Below, one piece after another: positions 17,969-28,408 of a stretch of 64,000 nt of DNA (positions are counted from its first letter, which is position 1; each line of letters begins with the position of its first letter). The stretch comes from Acidovorax_G lacteus (lineage in GTDB: Bacteria > Pseudomonadota > Gammaproteobacteria > Burkholderiales > Burkholderiaceae_C). A model generated the notes under the pieces. The model was not told the DNA's origin. It saw nothing but the letters and a program-made list of their open reading frames with translations, and searched no databases. The position numbers and the translations under genes are program-made. Location: NCBI RefSeq assembly GCF_039540375.1, contig NZ_BAABEX010000013.1, positions 62,001-126,000 of the forward strand. Direction: 5' to 3'.

Positions 17969-19417
17969 TCAGGCCAGGCGCGCGCGCAACAGGTCGTTCA
18001 CCTGCTGCGGGTTGGCTTTGCCCTTGCTGGCCTTCATGACCTGACCGACCAGCGCGTTGAAGGCCTTGTCCTTGCCGGACTTGAACTGGGCCACGTTGTC
18101 CGGGTTGGCAGCGATGACCTCGTCGACGATCTTCTCCAGCGCGCCGGTATCGTTCATCTGCTTGAGGCCCTTGGCCTCGATCACGGCGTCCACCTCGGTG
18201 GCTTCGCCGCTCCAGAGCACATCAAACACCTGCTTGGCAGCGTTGTTGCTGATGGTGCCGTCCTGAATGCGGCGGATCAGCGCCGCGAGCTGCGTGCTGC
18301 TGACCTTGGCCTGCTCGATGCCAATCTCTTCGGTGTTCAGGCGGCGCGAGAGTTCGCCCATCACCCAGTTGGAAGCCAGCTTGGCTTGCCCGCACTCCTT
18401 GGCCGTGGCTTCAAAGTACGCGCCCATGGCCTTGCTCTGTGTGAGCGTGGTGGCGTCGTACTCGGGCAGGCCGTAGTCGGCCATGAAACGCGCAGCCATG
18501 GCCCGAGGCAATTCGGGCATTTGTGCTCGTTCCTGCTCGATCCATTGCTCTGAAATGTGTAGCGGTGGCAGGTCGGGGTCCGGAAAGTAGCGGTAGTCGG
18601 CCGCGTCTTCCTTGGTGCGCATGGCGCGGGTTTCGCCCGTGTCCGGGTCGAACAGCACGGTGGCCTGCTGGATCGCATGGCCGTCCTCGATCTGCTCGAT
18701 CTGCCAGCGGATCTCATAGTCGATGGCCTGCTGCATGAACTTGAACGAGTTCAGGTTCTTGATCTCGCGGCGCGTGCCTAGCGGCTGGCCGGGCTTGCGC
18801 ACGGACACGTTGGCGTCGCAGCGGAAGCTGCCTTCCTGCATGTTGCCGTCGCAGATGCCGATCCAGGTCACGATCTTGTGCAGTTCGCGCGCATAGGCCA
18901 CGGCCTCTTCGCTGCTGCGGATGTCGGGCTCGGTCACGATCTCCAGCAGGGGCGTGCCCGCGCGGTTGAGGTCGATACCCGACTGGCCGATGAAGTCCTC
19001 GTGCAGCGACTTGCCCGCATCTTCTTCGAGGTGCGCACGCACCAGGCGCACGGTCTTTTTCTCATCACCCAGGTAGAACGACACCTCGCCGCCTTGCACC
19101 ACCGGGATCTCGAACTGGCTGATCTGGTAGCCCTTGGGCAGGTCGGGGTAGAAGTAGTTTTTGCGTGCGAACACGCTGTACGGCGCGACATGCGAGCCCA
19201 GCGCCAGGCCCAGGCGGATGGCGCAGGCCACGGCCTCGCGGTTCATCACGGGCAGCGTGCCAGGCAGGGCCAGGTCCACGGCGCAGGCCTGGGTGTTGGG
19301 TTCGGCCCCGAAGGCTGTGGGCGCGCGGCTGAAGATCTTGCTCTGGGTGGCAAGTTGGGCGTGGGTTTCGAAGCCGATCACGACTTCGTAGCCTTGGATC
19401 AGTTTGCTCGTGCTCAT
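17969..19417 (-). CDS. gatB: Asp-tRNA(Asn)/Glu-tRNA(Gln) amidotransferase subunit B
   Basis: This is the tRNA-binding/kinase subunit of GatCAB, which amidates misacylated Glu-tRNA(Gln) and Asp-tRNA(Asn). The 482-residue protein opens with YEVVIGFETHAQL, has the metal-binding and ATP cradle region (YFYPDLPKGYQISQFE, RAHLEEDAGKS) and ends in a YqeY-like helical tail (NPQQVNDLLRARLA). It is the last gene of the leftward gatC-gatA-gatB operon, 1 base after gatA. A GC-rich dyad follows between it and the convergent DUF4124 gene. Confidence 0.97.
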   Translation of the reverse strand: MSTSKLIQGYEVVIGFETHAQLATQSKIFSRAPTAFGAEPNTQACAVDLALPGTLPVMNREAVACAIRLGLALGSHVAPYSVFARKNYFYPDLPKGYQISQFEIPVVQGGEVSFYLGDEKKTVRLVRAHLEEDAGKSLHEDFIGQSGIDLNRAGTPLLEIVTEPDIRSSEEAVAYARELHKIVTWIGICDGNMQEGSFRCDANVSVRKPGQPLGTRREIKNLNSFKFMQQAIDYEIRWQIEQIEDGHAIQQATVLFDPDTGETRAMRTKEDAADYRYFPDPDLPPLHISEQWIEQERAQMPELPRAMAARFMADYGLPEYDATTLTQSKAMGAYFEATAKECGQAKLASNWVMGELSRRLNTEEIGIEQAKVSSTQLAALIRRIQDGTISNNAAKQVFDVLWSGEATEVDAVIEAKGLKQMNDTGALEKIVDEVIAANPDNVAQFKSGKDKAFNALVGQVMKASKGKANPQQVNDLLRARLA

Positions 19418-19418
19418 G

Positions 19419-20918
<1,500 letters not shown>

Positions 20919-20928
20919 GCTGCGGTCC

Positions 20929-21228
20929 TCACTCGATGACCTTGGGCACCAAGAACAGCCCGCGTTCGACGGCCGGGGCGCTCTGCTGGTTGGCCTCGCG
21001 CTGGTTGGGCTCGCTGGCCACGTCGTCGCGCAGGCGCAGGGTCACCGCTTCGATGGCCGCCACAGGGTGGGCCAACGGCGTGACGCCCGAGGTATCCACA
21101 GCGCGCATGGCCTCGACGATGCCAAAGAAACCGTTGAGCTGAGTGAGCATGCGCTCACTTTCTTCATGGGAGAGATCCAGCCGTGCCAGATTGGCGATGC
21201 GGCCGATGTCCTCGGAGGTCAGTGCCAT
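20929..21228 (-). CDS. gatC: Asp/Glu-tRNA amidotransferase subunit C
   Basis: This 99-residue belt subunit stabilises the GatA-GatB interface. Typical features are DIGRIANLARLDLSHEE at the N-terminus and LRDDVASEPNQREA near the C-terminus. It heads the leftward gatCAB operon and is divergent from mreB across about 190 bases that must hold both promoters. Confidence 0.95.
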   Translation of the reverse strand: MALTSEDIGRIANLARLDLSHEESERMLTQLNGFFGIVEAMRAVDTSGVTPLAHPVAAIEAVTLRLRDDVASEPNQREANQQSAPAVERGLFLVPKVIE

Positions 21229-21287
21229 AAAAAAACGGGGGGAGGAAACCGGATGTAAACCTGCGAATGACCGCTCCGCAGGGGGAG

Positions 21288-21312
21288 TTATTCACAGGGG
21301 ATGCGGTATTAT
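21288..21312 (+). promoter_or_regulatory. DnaA-box-like 9-mer and -10-like element in the gatC/mreB divergent region
   Basis: TTATTCACA at 21288-21296 matches the DnaA-box consensus TTATNCACA exactly. It is followed at 21307-21312 by TATTAT, a good -10 hexamer reading toward mreB, though no convincing -35 lies 16-19 bases upstream. A single 9-mer can occur by chance. Confidence 0.35.
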
Positions 21313-21421
21313 CCCGGCTTTGCCGCACTACCCTCCGTCCTGCCGGCGATTGTGCAAAAAAGAACCCTGTAGACCCGGCGACGGCAGGCCGACGAGCATG
21401 CCGTGCCTGAGAGGATTTTGA

Positions 21422-22465
21422 ATGTTTGGAGCTTTCCGTCGGTACTTCTCCACCGACCTTGCGATTGACCTCGGCACTGCCAACACCCTGATCTTTGCCC
21501 GCGACAAGGGCATCGTGCTCGACGAGCCCTCGGTGGTGGCCATCCGCCACGAAGGCGGTCCCCATGGCAAAAAAGTGATCCAGGCCGTCGGCCATGAGGC
21601 CAAGGCCATGTTGGGCAAGGTGCCCGGCAATATCGAAGCCATCCGTCCGATGAAGGACGGCGTGATCGCCGACTTCGTGATCACCGAGCAGATGATCAAG
21701 CAGTTCATCAAGATGGTGCATCCGCGGACCATGCTCACGCCGAGCCCGCGCATCATCATCTGCGTGCCCTGCGGCTCCACCCAGGTGGAGCGCCGCGCCA
21801 TCAAGGATGCGGCCGAAGCGGCGGGTGCGACCGCGGTGTACCTGATTGAAGAGCCGATGGCCGCCGGCATCGGAGCCGGACTGCCGGTGTCCGAAGCGTC
21901 GGGCTCCATGGTGGTGGACATTGGCGGTGGCACCACCGAGGTGGGTGTGATCTCGCTGGGCGGCATGGTCTACAAGGGCAGCGTCCGCGTGGGTGGTGAC
22001 AAGTTCGACGAGGCCATCATCAGCTACATCCGCCGCAACTACGGCATGCTGATCGGCGAACCCACGGCCGAAGCCATCAAGAAGACCATCGGCTCGGCCT
22101 TCCCGGGCTCTGAAGTCCGTGAAATGGAAGTCAAGGGACGCAACCTGTCCGAAGGCGTGCCGCGCAGCTTCACGATCTCCAGCAACGAAGTGCTGGAGGC
22201 CCTGACCGATCCGCTCAACCAGATCGTTTCTGCGGTCAAAAACGCCCTAGAGCAGACACCGCCCGAACTCGGCGCCGACATTGCCGACCGCGGCATGATG
22301 CTGACCGGCGGCGGCGCGCTGCTGCGCGATCTGGATCGCCTGCTAGCCGAAGAAACCGGTCTGCCCGTGCTGGTGGCCGAAGACCCGCTGACCTGTGTGG
22401 TGCGCGGTTGCGGCATTGCCCTGGAGCGTATGGACCGCCTGGGCAGCATTTTCACGAGCGAGTGA
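21422..22465 (+). CDS. mreB: Rod-shape actin homologue MreB
   Basis: This bacterial actin polymerises on the inner membrane and positions the elongasome. The 347-residue protein starts MFGAFRRYFSTDLAIDLGTANT (membrane-binding amphipathic start, then the phosphate-1 loop). It has VVDIGGGTTEVGVISLGG (phosphate-2) and MLTGGGALLRDLD (adenosine loop). It opens the mreB-mreC-mreD-mrdA cluster, and a strong hairpin terminator after it suggests it is made in excess over MreC and MreD. Confidence 0.98.
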   Translation: MFGAFRRYFSTDLAIDLGTANTLIFARDKGIVLDEPSVVAIRHEGGPHGKKVIQAVGHEAKAMLGKVPGNIEAIRPMKDGVIADFVITEQMIKQFIKMVHPRTMLTPSPRIIICVPCGSTQVERRAIKDAAEAAGATAVYLIEEPMAAGIGAGLPVSEASGSMVVDIGGGTTEVGVISLGGMVYKGSVRVGGDKFDEAIISYIRRNYGMLIGEPTAEAIKKTIGSAFPGSEVREMEVKGRNLSEGVPRSFTISSNEVLEALTDPLNQIVSAVKNALEQTPPELGADIADRGMMLTGGGALLRDLDRLLAEETGLPVLVAEDPLTCVVRGCGIALERMDRLGSIFTSE

Positions 22466-22582
22466 TGGTGTGCCCGGCCTGTCTTCACCGGCGGGCCCTG
22501 GGCCGGGCATGCGGCTTGAGTGCCCTGAGCCCTGAGCGAAAGACCTCCGATTGACCATGTGGCCCTGTAACGCCGCCCGACC

Positions 22583-22616
22583 ACGGCCCGCCGCTTCTCG
22601 CGGTCCGGGCCGTTTT
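22583..22616 (+). terminator. Intrinsic terminator between mreB and mreC
   Basis: An ACGGCCCG/CGGGCCGT outer stem (22583-22590 with 22606-22613) encloses an inner CCGC/GCGG stem and is followed by TTTTCTCT. It lies 118 bases after the mreB stop and 19 bases before the mreC TTG. It probably lowers readthrough into mreCD, or mreC has its own start. Confidence 0.7.
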
Positions 22617-22634
22617 CTCTCCCGGGGATAAGCC

Positions 22635-23552
22635 TTGCCGCTTGGCACCCTTGAACGTTCTGCGCCGCCCATGTTCCGGCAGGGGCCATCGGCCCTGACA
22701 CGGCTGGCCGCCTACAGCGCGCTCGCCCTGTTCCTCATGGTGGCCGATACGCGTCTGCAGCTCACAGGTCCCTTGCGCCAGGCTGTGGCAACCGTCCTGT
22801 ATCCGCTGCAGTGGGTGATGCTCCAGCCGGTCGAATTCGCCGGCAAAGGCAGTGGCTACTTCCAGTCGCTCCAGGAGGCGCAGGCCGAGACCGCCGCAGC
22901 CCGCCGCCAACTGGCCGATCTGTCGCTGCGCGCGAACCAGACCGACCACCTGCTGCAGGAAAACGCGCGCCTGCGCCAGTTGCTGGAACTGCGCCAACGG
23001 GTGTCGACGCCTTTCGTGACGGCCGAAGTGGTGTACGACACGGCCGACCCCTTCACTAGGCGCGTGGTCATCGACCGCGGCAGTCTGGCCGGCGTGCCGC
23101 TGGGGGCGCCAGTGCTGGATGAGTCAGGCGTGCTAGGGCAGGTCACCAGGGTGTTTCCCATGGTCAGTGAGGTCACGCTGCTGGTGGACCGTGATCAGGC
23201 AATTCCGGTGCTCAATCTGCGCACCGGGGCGCGTGCGGTGGCGTACGGCGATCCGGTGGTGGGTCACGGCGGCGGGATGGAGCTGCGCTTCATGCCGGTG
23301 AATGCGGACGTGCGCGAAGGAGACCTGTTGAGCACCAGCGGCGTGGACGGCCTGTATCCGTCCGGCTTGCCAGTGGCCCGCGTCCAGCGCGTGGAGCGCC
23401 GCGCCGATTCGGCGTTTGCGCGCATTTACTGCGAGCCCGTGGCCCGCGTGCTGGCGGCGCGGCATGTCGCCGTGCTGCAGCCGGCGGCCGATGCGCTGCC
23501 GGAGCGTCCGGAGCCCGCTGCTGCCGCGCAGCGCAAAGGGGGCCGCAAGTGA
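22635..23552 (+). CDS. mreC: Rod shape-determining protein MreC
   Basis: A bitopic membrane protein whose periplasmic beta-barrel domain scaffolds PBP2. The 305-residue product has a TM helix around residues 22-45, a coiled coil around 75-120 (QAETAAARRQLADLSLRANQ) and the MreC beta domain (RRVVIDRGSLAGV, GVLGQVTRVFP). The TTG at 22635 gives the N-terminus MPLGTLERSAPP, which is usual for beta-proteobacterial MreC; ATG at 22671 is the alternative. The C-tail is Pro/Ala/Glu-rich. Confidence 0.93.
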   Translation: MPLGTLERSAPPMFRQGPSALTRLAAYSALALFLMVADTRLQLTGPLRQAVATVLYPLQWVMLQPVEFAGKGSGYFQSLQEAQAETAAARRQLADLSLRANQTDHLLQENARLRQLLELRQRVSTPFVTAEVVYDTADPFTRRVVIDRGSLAGVPLGAPVLDESGVLGQVTRVFPMVSEVTLLVDRDQAIPVLNLRTGARAVAYGDPVVGHGGGMELRFMPVNADVREGDLLSTSGVDGLYPSGLPVARVQRVERRADSAFARIYCEPVARVLAARHVAVLQPAADALPERPEPAAAAQRKGGRK

Positions 23553-23613
23553 GGTGCTGTCGCCACGTCCAGCGCCGGCAGGCGGGTGTCTGGTGTGACT
23601 GGAGGGCACTGCC

Positions 23614-24132
23614 ATGATCATGCCCCGCGGTCAGCCGCTGCTGCTGCCGGTCAATCCGGTCTTCATGGCAGCCAGCCTGGTGGTGGCACTCGCATTCAAC
23701 ATGCTGCCCCTGGGGCGCGTGGCCTGGATGCCAGACCTGGTCATGCTGACCCTGGTGTTCTGGTGTGTGCACCAGCCGCTGCGCGTGGGCATGGGCATCG
23801 CCTTCGTGCTGGGTCTGTGCATGGACGTGCATCAGTCGGCACTGCTTGGTCAGCACGCACTGGCCTACACCGTTCTCTCGTACGCGGCGATTGCCATGCA
23901 CCGTCGCCTGCTCTGGTTCAGCCTGTCGTCTCAGGCGCTACAGGTGCTGCCGCTGTTTGCGATCGGGCATGCCGTTGAGCTGCTGGTGCGCATGGTGAGC
24001 GGCGGCATCTTCCCTGGGCTGGCCGTGGTGTTGTCGCCGCTGTTCGAGGCCGCGCTCTGGCCGTTGGCCAGCATCGTGCTGCTCGCGCCGCAGCGCCGCC
24101 CCCCCGACCGCGACCAGAACCGGCCGCTGTGA
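23614..24132 (+). CDS. mreD: Rod shape-determining protein MreD
   Basis: A small polytopic membrane protein of 172 residues, with five or six hydrophobic helices and the family-like WMPDLVMLTLVFW and LGLCMDVHQSALLGQHAL segments. It acts with MreC and RodA in the elongasome. It starts 61 bases after mreC and ends 18 bases before mrdA, in one operon. Confidence 0.9.
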   Translation: MIMPRGQPLLLPVNPVFMAASLVVALAFNMLPLGRVAWMPDLVMLTLVFWCVHQPLRVGMGIAFVLGLCMDVHQSALLGQHALAYTVLSYAAIAMHRRLLWFSLSSQALQVLPLFAIGHAVELLVRMVSGGIFPGLAVVLSPLFEAALWPLASIVLLAPQRRPPDRDQNRPL

Positions 24133-24150
24133 CCACGTACTGCCAACGCC

Positions 24151-26094
24151 ATGACCGAACTGCGCAACGTTGAAGCCGATGCCGCTCGGTTCCGCTCGCG
24201 TGTGTTGGTGGCCGGGTTGGTCGTGCTGCTGTGCTTCGGACTGATCTTTGCCCGGCTCGTCGTACTACAGGTGCTGCGCCACGAAGACCTCGCGGCGCAG
24301 GCCGAAAGCAACCGCACCGCAGTGGTGCCCATCGTGCCCAACCGGGGCCTGATTCTGGATCGCAACGGTGTGGTGCTGGCCACCAACTACTCGGCCTACA
24401 CGCTGGAGATCACGCCCTCGCGCGTGGCCTCGCTCGATCAGACGATCGAGGAACTTTCGCGCATCGTGGACATCCAGCAGCGCGACAGACGACGTTTCAA
24501 GCGCTTGATGGAAGAGTCGCGCAACTTCGAGTCGTTGCCCATCCGCACCCGTCTCACGGACACCGAGGTGGCCAGGTTCACCGCGCAGCGCTACCGCTTT
24601 CCAGGGGTGGACATCAAGGCGCGGCTGTTTCGCAACTATCCGCTGGGCGATGTGGCTAGCCATGCCATCGGCTACATCGGCCGCATCAACCAGGTCGAGA
24701 AGGCGCGCATCCAGGAGTCCGAGGACGAGTCCAACTATCGGGGCACAGAATACATCGGCAAGCTGGGCATCGAGCACAGCTACGAGAAAGCGCTGCACGG
24801 GCAGACCGGCGTGGAGCAGATGGAAACCTCGGCCGGTGGACGTGCCGTGCGCAAGCTCTCCAGCCGGGCTGCAACGCCCGGCGACAGCGTGATGCTCTCG
24901 CTCGACATCAAGCTGCAGAAGATGGTGGAAGACCTGTACGGTGACCGCCGCGGGGCGCTGGTGGCGATCGATCCGCGCAATGGCGAGGTGCTGGCCATGG
25001 TCAGCAAGCCCACCTTCGACCCCAACCTGTTTGTCGAGGGCATTGATGTCGAGAACTGGACCGCACTGAACGAGTCCATCGACAAGCCGCTGCTCAACCG
25101 TGCGCTGCGCGGCACCTATCCGCCTGGCTCGACCTACAAACCCTTCATGGCGCTGGCGGCGCTGGAGACCGGCAAGCGCGCCGCCGGCACCGTGATCAAC
25201 GACGCAGGCTCCTGGACCTTTGGTGGCCATACCTTCCGCAGCCACGGCGACCATGGTCTCGGGGCCGTAGATATGCACACCAGCATCGTCAAGTCGAGCA
25301 ACGTGTACTACTACTCGCTGGCCAACGAGATGGGTGTGGATCTGATGCACGACTTCATGAAGCCCCTGGGCTTTGGCCAGATCACGGGCATCGATCTGCA
25401 GGGCGAAGTGCGCGGCGTGCTGCCCAGCCAGGAGTGGAAGCGCAACACCTACCGCAGGCCAGAGCAGAAGAAGTGGTATGCGGGCGAGACGATTTCCCTG
25501 GGCATCGGCCAGGGGTACAACAGTTTCACCATGCTGCAGCTCGCCCACGCAACGGCCATCCTGGCCAACGGCGGCGTGCGCCATCGGCCGCGCATGGCGA
25601 TTGCCACCGTGGATGCCGTCACCCGCGCAACCCAGCCGATTCCGCCTGAATCCCCGGTGTCCTTGAACTACAAGCCCCAGAACGTGGCCGTGATCCGCAA
25701 GGCGCTGGTGGGGGTGACGCAGGAAGGCACTTCGGCGCGGGTGTTTGCCGGAGCCCGCTACCTGTCGGCGGGCAAGACGGGGACGGCACAGGCCGTGACC
25801 ATCGGCCAGAAAGAGAAGTACAACGCCTCGAAGCTGCAGGAGCACCAGCGCGACCACTCGCTCTACATGGCCTACGCCCCTGCGGAAGATCCGAAGATTG
25901 CGGTGGCCGTGATCGTCGAAAACGCGGGCTTTGGCGCGGCCCACGCTGCACCGATTGCACGGCGTGTGTTCGACTACTGGCTCCTGGGCGAGTACCCGAG
26001 CGAAGAGGACATGGCTGCGGTGCGCAAGGGCCTGGCGGCCGCCCCACTGGGCAAGCCTCGGCTGGCGGCCGACGTGCCCCTGTCGGAGCCCTGA
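24151..26094 (+). CDS. mrdA: Penicillin-binding protein 2 (peptidoglycan transpeptidase)
   Basis: The elongation-specific D,D-transpeptidase of the lateral wall. It has one N-terminal TM helix (about 18-40), a PBP dimerisation/pedestal domain (NRGLILDRNG, about 64-230) and the transpeptidase domain. Active-site motifs are STYK at 327-330, SSN at 382-384 and KTG at 542-544. Length 647 is normal for PBP2. It ends the mre cluster; the usual rodA partner does not follow, because the next gene reads the other way. Confidence 0.97.
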   Translation: MTELRNVEADAARFRSRVLVAGLVVLLCFGLIFARLVVLQVLRHEDLAAQAESNRTAVVPIVPNRGLILDRNGVVLATNYSAYTLEITPSRVASLDQTIEELSRIVDIQQRDRRRFKRLMEESRNFESLPIRTRLTDTEVARFTAQRYRFPGVDIKARLFRNYPLGDVASHAIGYIGRINQVEKARIQESEDESNYRGTEYIGKLGIEHSYEKALHGQTGVEQMETSAGGRAVRKLSSRAATPGDSVMLSLDIKLQKMVEDLYGDRRGALVAIDPRNGEVLAMVSKPTFDPNLFVEGIDVENWTALNESIDKPLLNRALRGTYPPGSTYKPFMALAALETGKRAAGTVINDAGSWTFGGHTFRSHGDHGLGAVDMHTSIVKSSNVYYYSLANEMGVDLMHDFMKPLGFGQITGIDLQGEVRGVLPSQEWKRNTYRRPEQKKWYAGETISLGIGQGYNSFTMLQLAHATAILANGGVRHRPRMAIATVDAVTRATQPIPPESPVSLNYKPQNVAVIRKALVGVTQEGTSARVFAGARYLSAGKTGTAQAVTIGQKEKYNASKLQEHQRDHSLYMAYAPAEDPKIAVAVIVENAGFGAAHAAPIARRVFDYWLLGEYPSEEDMAAVRKGLAAAPLGKPRLAADVPLSEP

Positions 26095-26101
26095 GGCGGC
26101 G

Positions 26102-27004
26102 CTACGCGGCCCGGGTGCGCTCGCCCGCACCGCGCGAGGCGGGCTGCCACTGGCTGACGATGAGTGCGAGCACGATCAGGGCCGCCCCCGCCGTGCCTGC
26201 CCAGCCCAGGCGCTCGCCCAGCAGTACCCAGGCGGTGAGCGCGGCAAACACCGGCTCCAGCCCGAATACGATGGCGCTGCGCATGGCATCCACCCGCTGC
26301 TGCCCCCAGGCCTGCAGCGTGACCACCACCACACTGGCCAGCAATCCGAGGTACAGCAGGGCCATCCACGAGCGTGCGGGCAGTTCGGCCAGGTCTCGCA
26401 GCCAGGGCATGGCGGGGTCGCGCATCAGAAGCAGCAGGCTCGCGGCCAGGCACATCACAGTCGCCTGCGCGGCGGCCATGCGCGTAGCGCGCACTGGCGT
26501 GGCCACGGTGCGCCGGGCGCACTCCTCCAGCGTCAGGATGTAGATTGCATAAAACACGGTGCTTGCCAGCGTGAGCGTATCGCCCAGGTTCCAGGGTTCG
26601 TCTTCGTGGAACATCAGCGTCATGCCCGCCAGGGCCATGGCGCAGGCGGCCCACAGTTGCCAGCCATAGCGTCTGCCCAGCACGGCCATGGCGATCAGCG
26701 GCACCACCAGCACGTTCAGGCCCGTGACAAAAGCGTTGCGGTTGCTGCTCGTGCGGGCGAGCCCCTCGATCTGCAGCCAGAAGGCAAAGAACAGCAGCAG
26801 GCCGAGGCCCAAACCCCATGCGCGTTCATGCCGCAGCATGCCCCGCCACAGCGGCGCGAGCACGGCCAAGGCGATGACGAAGCGCAGCCAGATGATCTGC
26901 ACCGCATCCAGGTGGGCCGACAGCAGCTTCATGGCAGGAAAGGTGGTGCCCCACACCACCGTGACGGCGAGCAGGGCCAGCAGGCCCCAGCGTTGTGCGC
27001 GCAT
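26102..27004 (-). CDS. DMT/EamA-family transporter
   Basis: A 300-residue inner-membrane protein with ten hydrophobic helices in two EamA repeats. The motif TVVWGTTFPAMKLL near the N-terminus and LEPVFAALTAWVLLGE in the second half are family marks. Members export amino acids or other metabolites. Its stop lies 7 bases from the mrdA stop (convergent). It lies beyond the porin terminator, so it probably has its own promoter. Confidence 0.85.
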   Translation of the reverse strand: MRAQRWGLLALLAVTVVWGTTFPAMKLLSAHLDAVQIIWLRFVIALAVLAPLWRGMLRHERAWGLGLGLLLFFAFWLQIEGLARTSSNRNAFVTGLNVLVVPLIAMAVLGRRYGWQLWAACAMALAGMTLMFHEDEPWNLGDTLTLASTVFYAIYILTLEECARRTVATPVRATRMAAAQATVMCLAASLLLLMRDPAMPWLRDLAELPARSWMALLYLGLLASVVVVTLQAWGQQRVDAMRSAIVFGLEPVFAALTAWVLLGERLGWAGTAGAALIVLALIVSQWQPASRGAGERTRAA

Positions 27005-27017
27005 GACAAGGTTCCAG

Positions 27018-27052
27018 AAAACAAAAAGGCCGACCGGGGTGCCGGTCGGCCT
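27018..27052 (-). terminator. Intrinsic terminator after the porin gene
   Basis: The 11-bp stem AGGCCGACCGG/CCGGTCGGCCT (27027-27037 with 27042-27052) has a 4-base loop. On the minus strand it is followed by a T-rich tract (complement of 27018-27027). It lies about 20 bases past the porin stop and would end the ABC transporter-porin transcript. Confidence 0.85.
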
Positions 27053-27071
27053 GTGAGGGCGGGTCGCCGGA

Positions 27072-28361
27072 TCAGTTGAACAGGTAGCGTGCCTGCAGGT
27101 TCAGGCGCAGCATGTCGCCCGTCGCGCCTGCGTAGGTCGTGCGGCGGCCGCCGATCAGCTCGCTGCCCAGTTCCACGTTCTTGATCGGCAGATAGTACAG
27201 ACCCGCATGCCATTGATAGAGGCGCTGGTTGCCCGTGCCACCCACCGCAGCGGCGTACACATCGCCCAGGTTGTGGCGCGAGCGCACCAGGCCCAGCGAC
27301 ACCGTGCCGCGCAGCTGCTCGCTGAACACGTTGGAGACACCTAGCACCAGGCCGTGTGCCTTGTCGAGGCGCACCGTGCCGCCCGACAGCACCGGGTAGT
27401 TGGCGCCGATCAGATAGGCGCCATCGCCGTCGCCGTCCATGCGCGTGTACTGGGCCATCAGCGTGGTCGTGCCGGTGAGCTTGTAGCCCATGCCCAGACC
27501 CAGGCCCATGCCGCGCTTGCTCACGCCTTCGATGCGCTGTTCATGCGTCATCAGGCGGGCGTTGACATTGCCCCAGTCGTAGGCCTTGTCCACGCGGGCC
27601 ACCAGGTTGGGGGTGCGCGCACCGTCCGAGGGCTCTTCCACCGCAAACTGGAACTTCGCCAGCGAGGGGTTGTTGTACGTGTAGCGCACCTGAGACGGGC
27701 GGCGGAAAGTCGCACCGGGCGGGCCATTGAAGTCCACGGTCTCGGGCAGGTTGTCGGTGTCCATGAAGGTGGACCAGGTCTGACCGATCAGCCAGCCGGC
27801 ATATTCGCCGTACGCATGGCGCAGGCGCAGGCGGTTGCGGTTGCATTCGCTGCCGCAGTACGCATAGAAGTCGGCTTCGATCTTGGTGTTGAACGTGCCG
27901 ATCGACGTGGGCGTCGAGGTCTCGAAGCCGAAACGCGAAGTCTGGGCCGTCAGGCTGGTCTTGCCCTGCGACGATTTGCCCAGGGGCTGCTCCATCAGAT
28001 TGGTGAAGGTGTCGCCAGGGGCCGTGGCCTTGAAATCCTTGACCATGTTGGCTTCGGCAAAGCCGTACACGCGGATTGAGGTTTCGCTGCCCGGCAGGCG
28101 GAAGCTGCCCGGGATGTCGCCCAGCACCACGGCGTCTTTTTGCTTCAGTTCAACGGCTTCGATGCGCTCGTTCCAGGCCGAGGCGCTGGCCGCAGGCGTC
28201 TGCTGGGTTTGCTGGGCCTTGATCTGGGCCAGCTCGGCACGCAGGGCCTTGAGCTCGTTGCGCAGGTCTTCAAAGTCCTTGGCGCTTTGCGCGAAGGCCG
28301 CGGGCGGGAGGCTGCACAGGCCTGCCGCCATCAGGGCGAGGAACGTGTGGTTCAGTTTCAT
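27072..28361 (-). CDS. DcaP-like trimeric outer-membrane porin
   Basis: A 429-residue exported beta-barrel. The signal peptide runs to about residue 25 (PPAAFAQ). It is followed by a short N-terminal coiled coil (DFEDLRNELKALRAELAQI, about 29-50) and a barrel with SIRVYGFAEANM and a C-terminal ARYLFN ending in an aromatic-hydrophobic pair. This layout matches DcaP, a porin for dicarboxylates and small anions. It begins only 47 bases after the amino-acid ABC ATPase on the same strand, with no promoter visible between, so it may belong to that operon. Confidence 0.84.
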   Translation of the reverse strand: MKLNHTFLALMAAGLCSLPPAAFAQSAKDFEDLRNELKALRAELAQIKAQQTQQTPAASASAWNERIEAVELKQKDAVVLGDIPGSFRLPGSETSIRVYGFAEANMVKDFKATAPGDTFTNLMEQPLGKSSQGKTSLTAQTSRFGFETSTPTSIGTFNTKIEADFYAYCGSECNRNRLRLRHAYGEYAGWLIGQTWSTFMDTDNLPETVDFNGPPGATFRRPSQVRYTYNNPSLAKFQFAVEEPSDGARTPNLVARVDKAYDWGNVNARLMTHEQRIEGVSKRGMGLGLGMGYKLTGTTTLMAQYTRMDGDGDGAYLIGANYPVLSGGTVRLDKAHGLVLGVSNVFSEQLRGTVSLGLVRSRHNLGDVYAAAVGGTGNQRLYQWHAGLYYLPIKNVELGSELIGGRRTTYAGATGDMLRLNLQARYLFN

Positions 28362-28408
28362 GGTCACTCCGGTAGGGGCTGGGGTCGTGGGGCAGGAGGG
28401 CCCGGGTC

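Noticed and set aside
24265..26130. A 621-codon minus-strand frame opposite mrdA
   Set aside because: It is an antisense shadow of PBP2; its residues lack any protein-family pattern.
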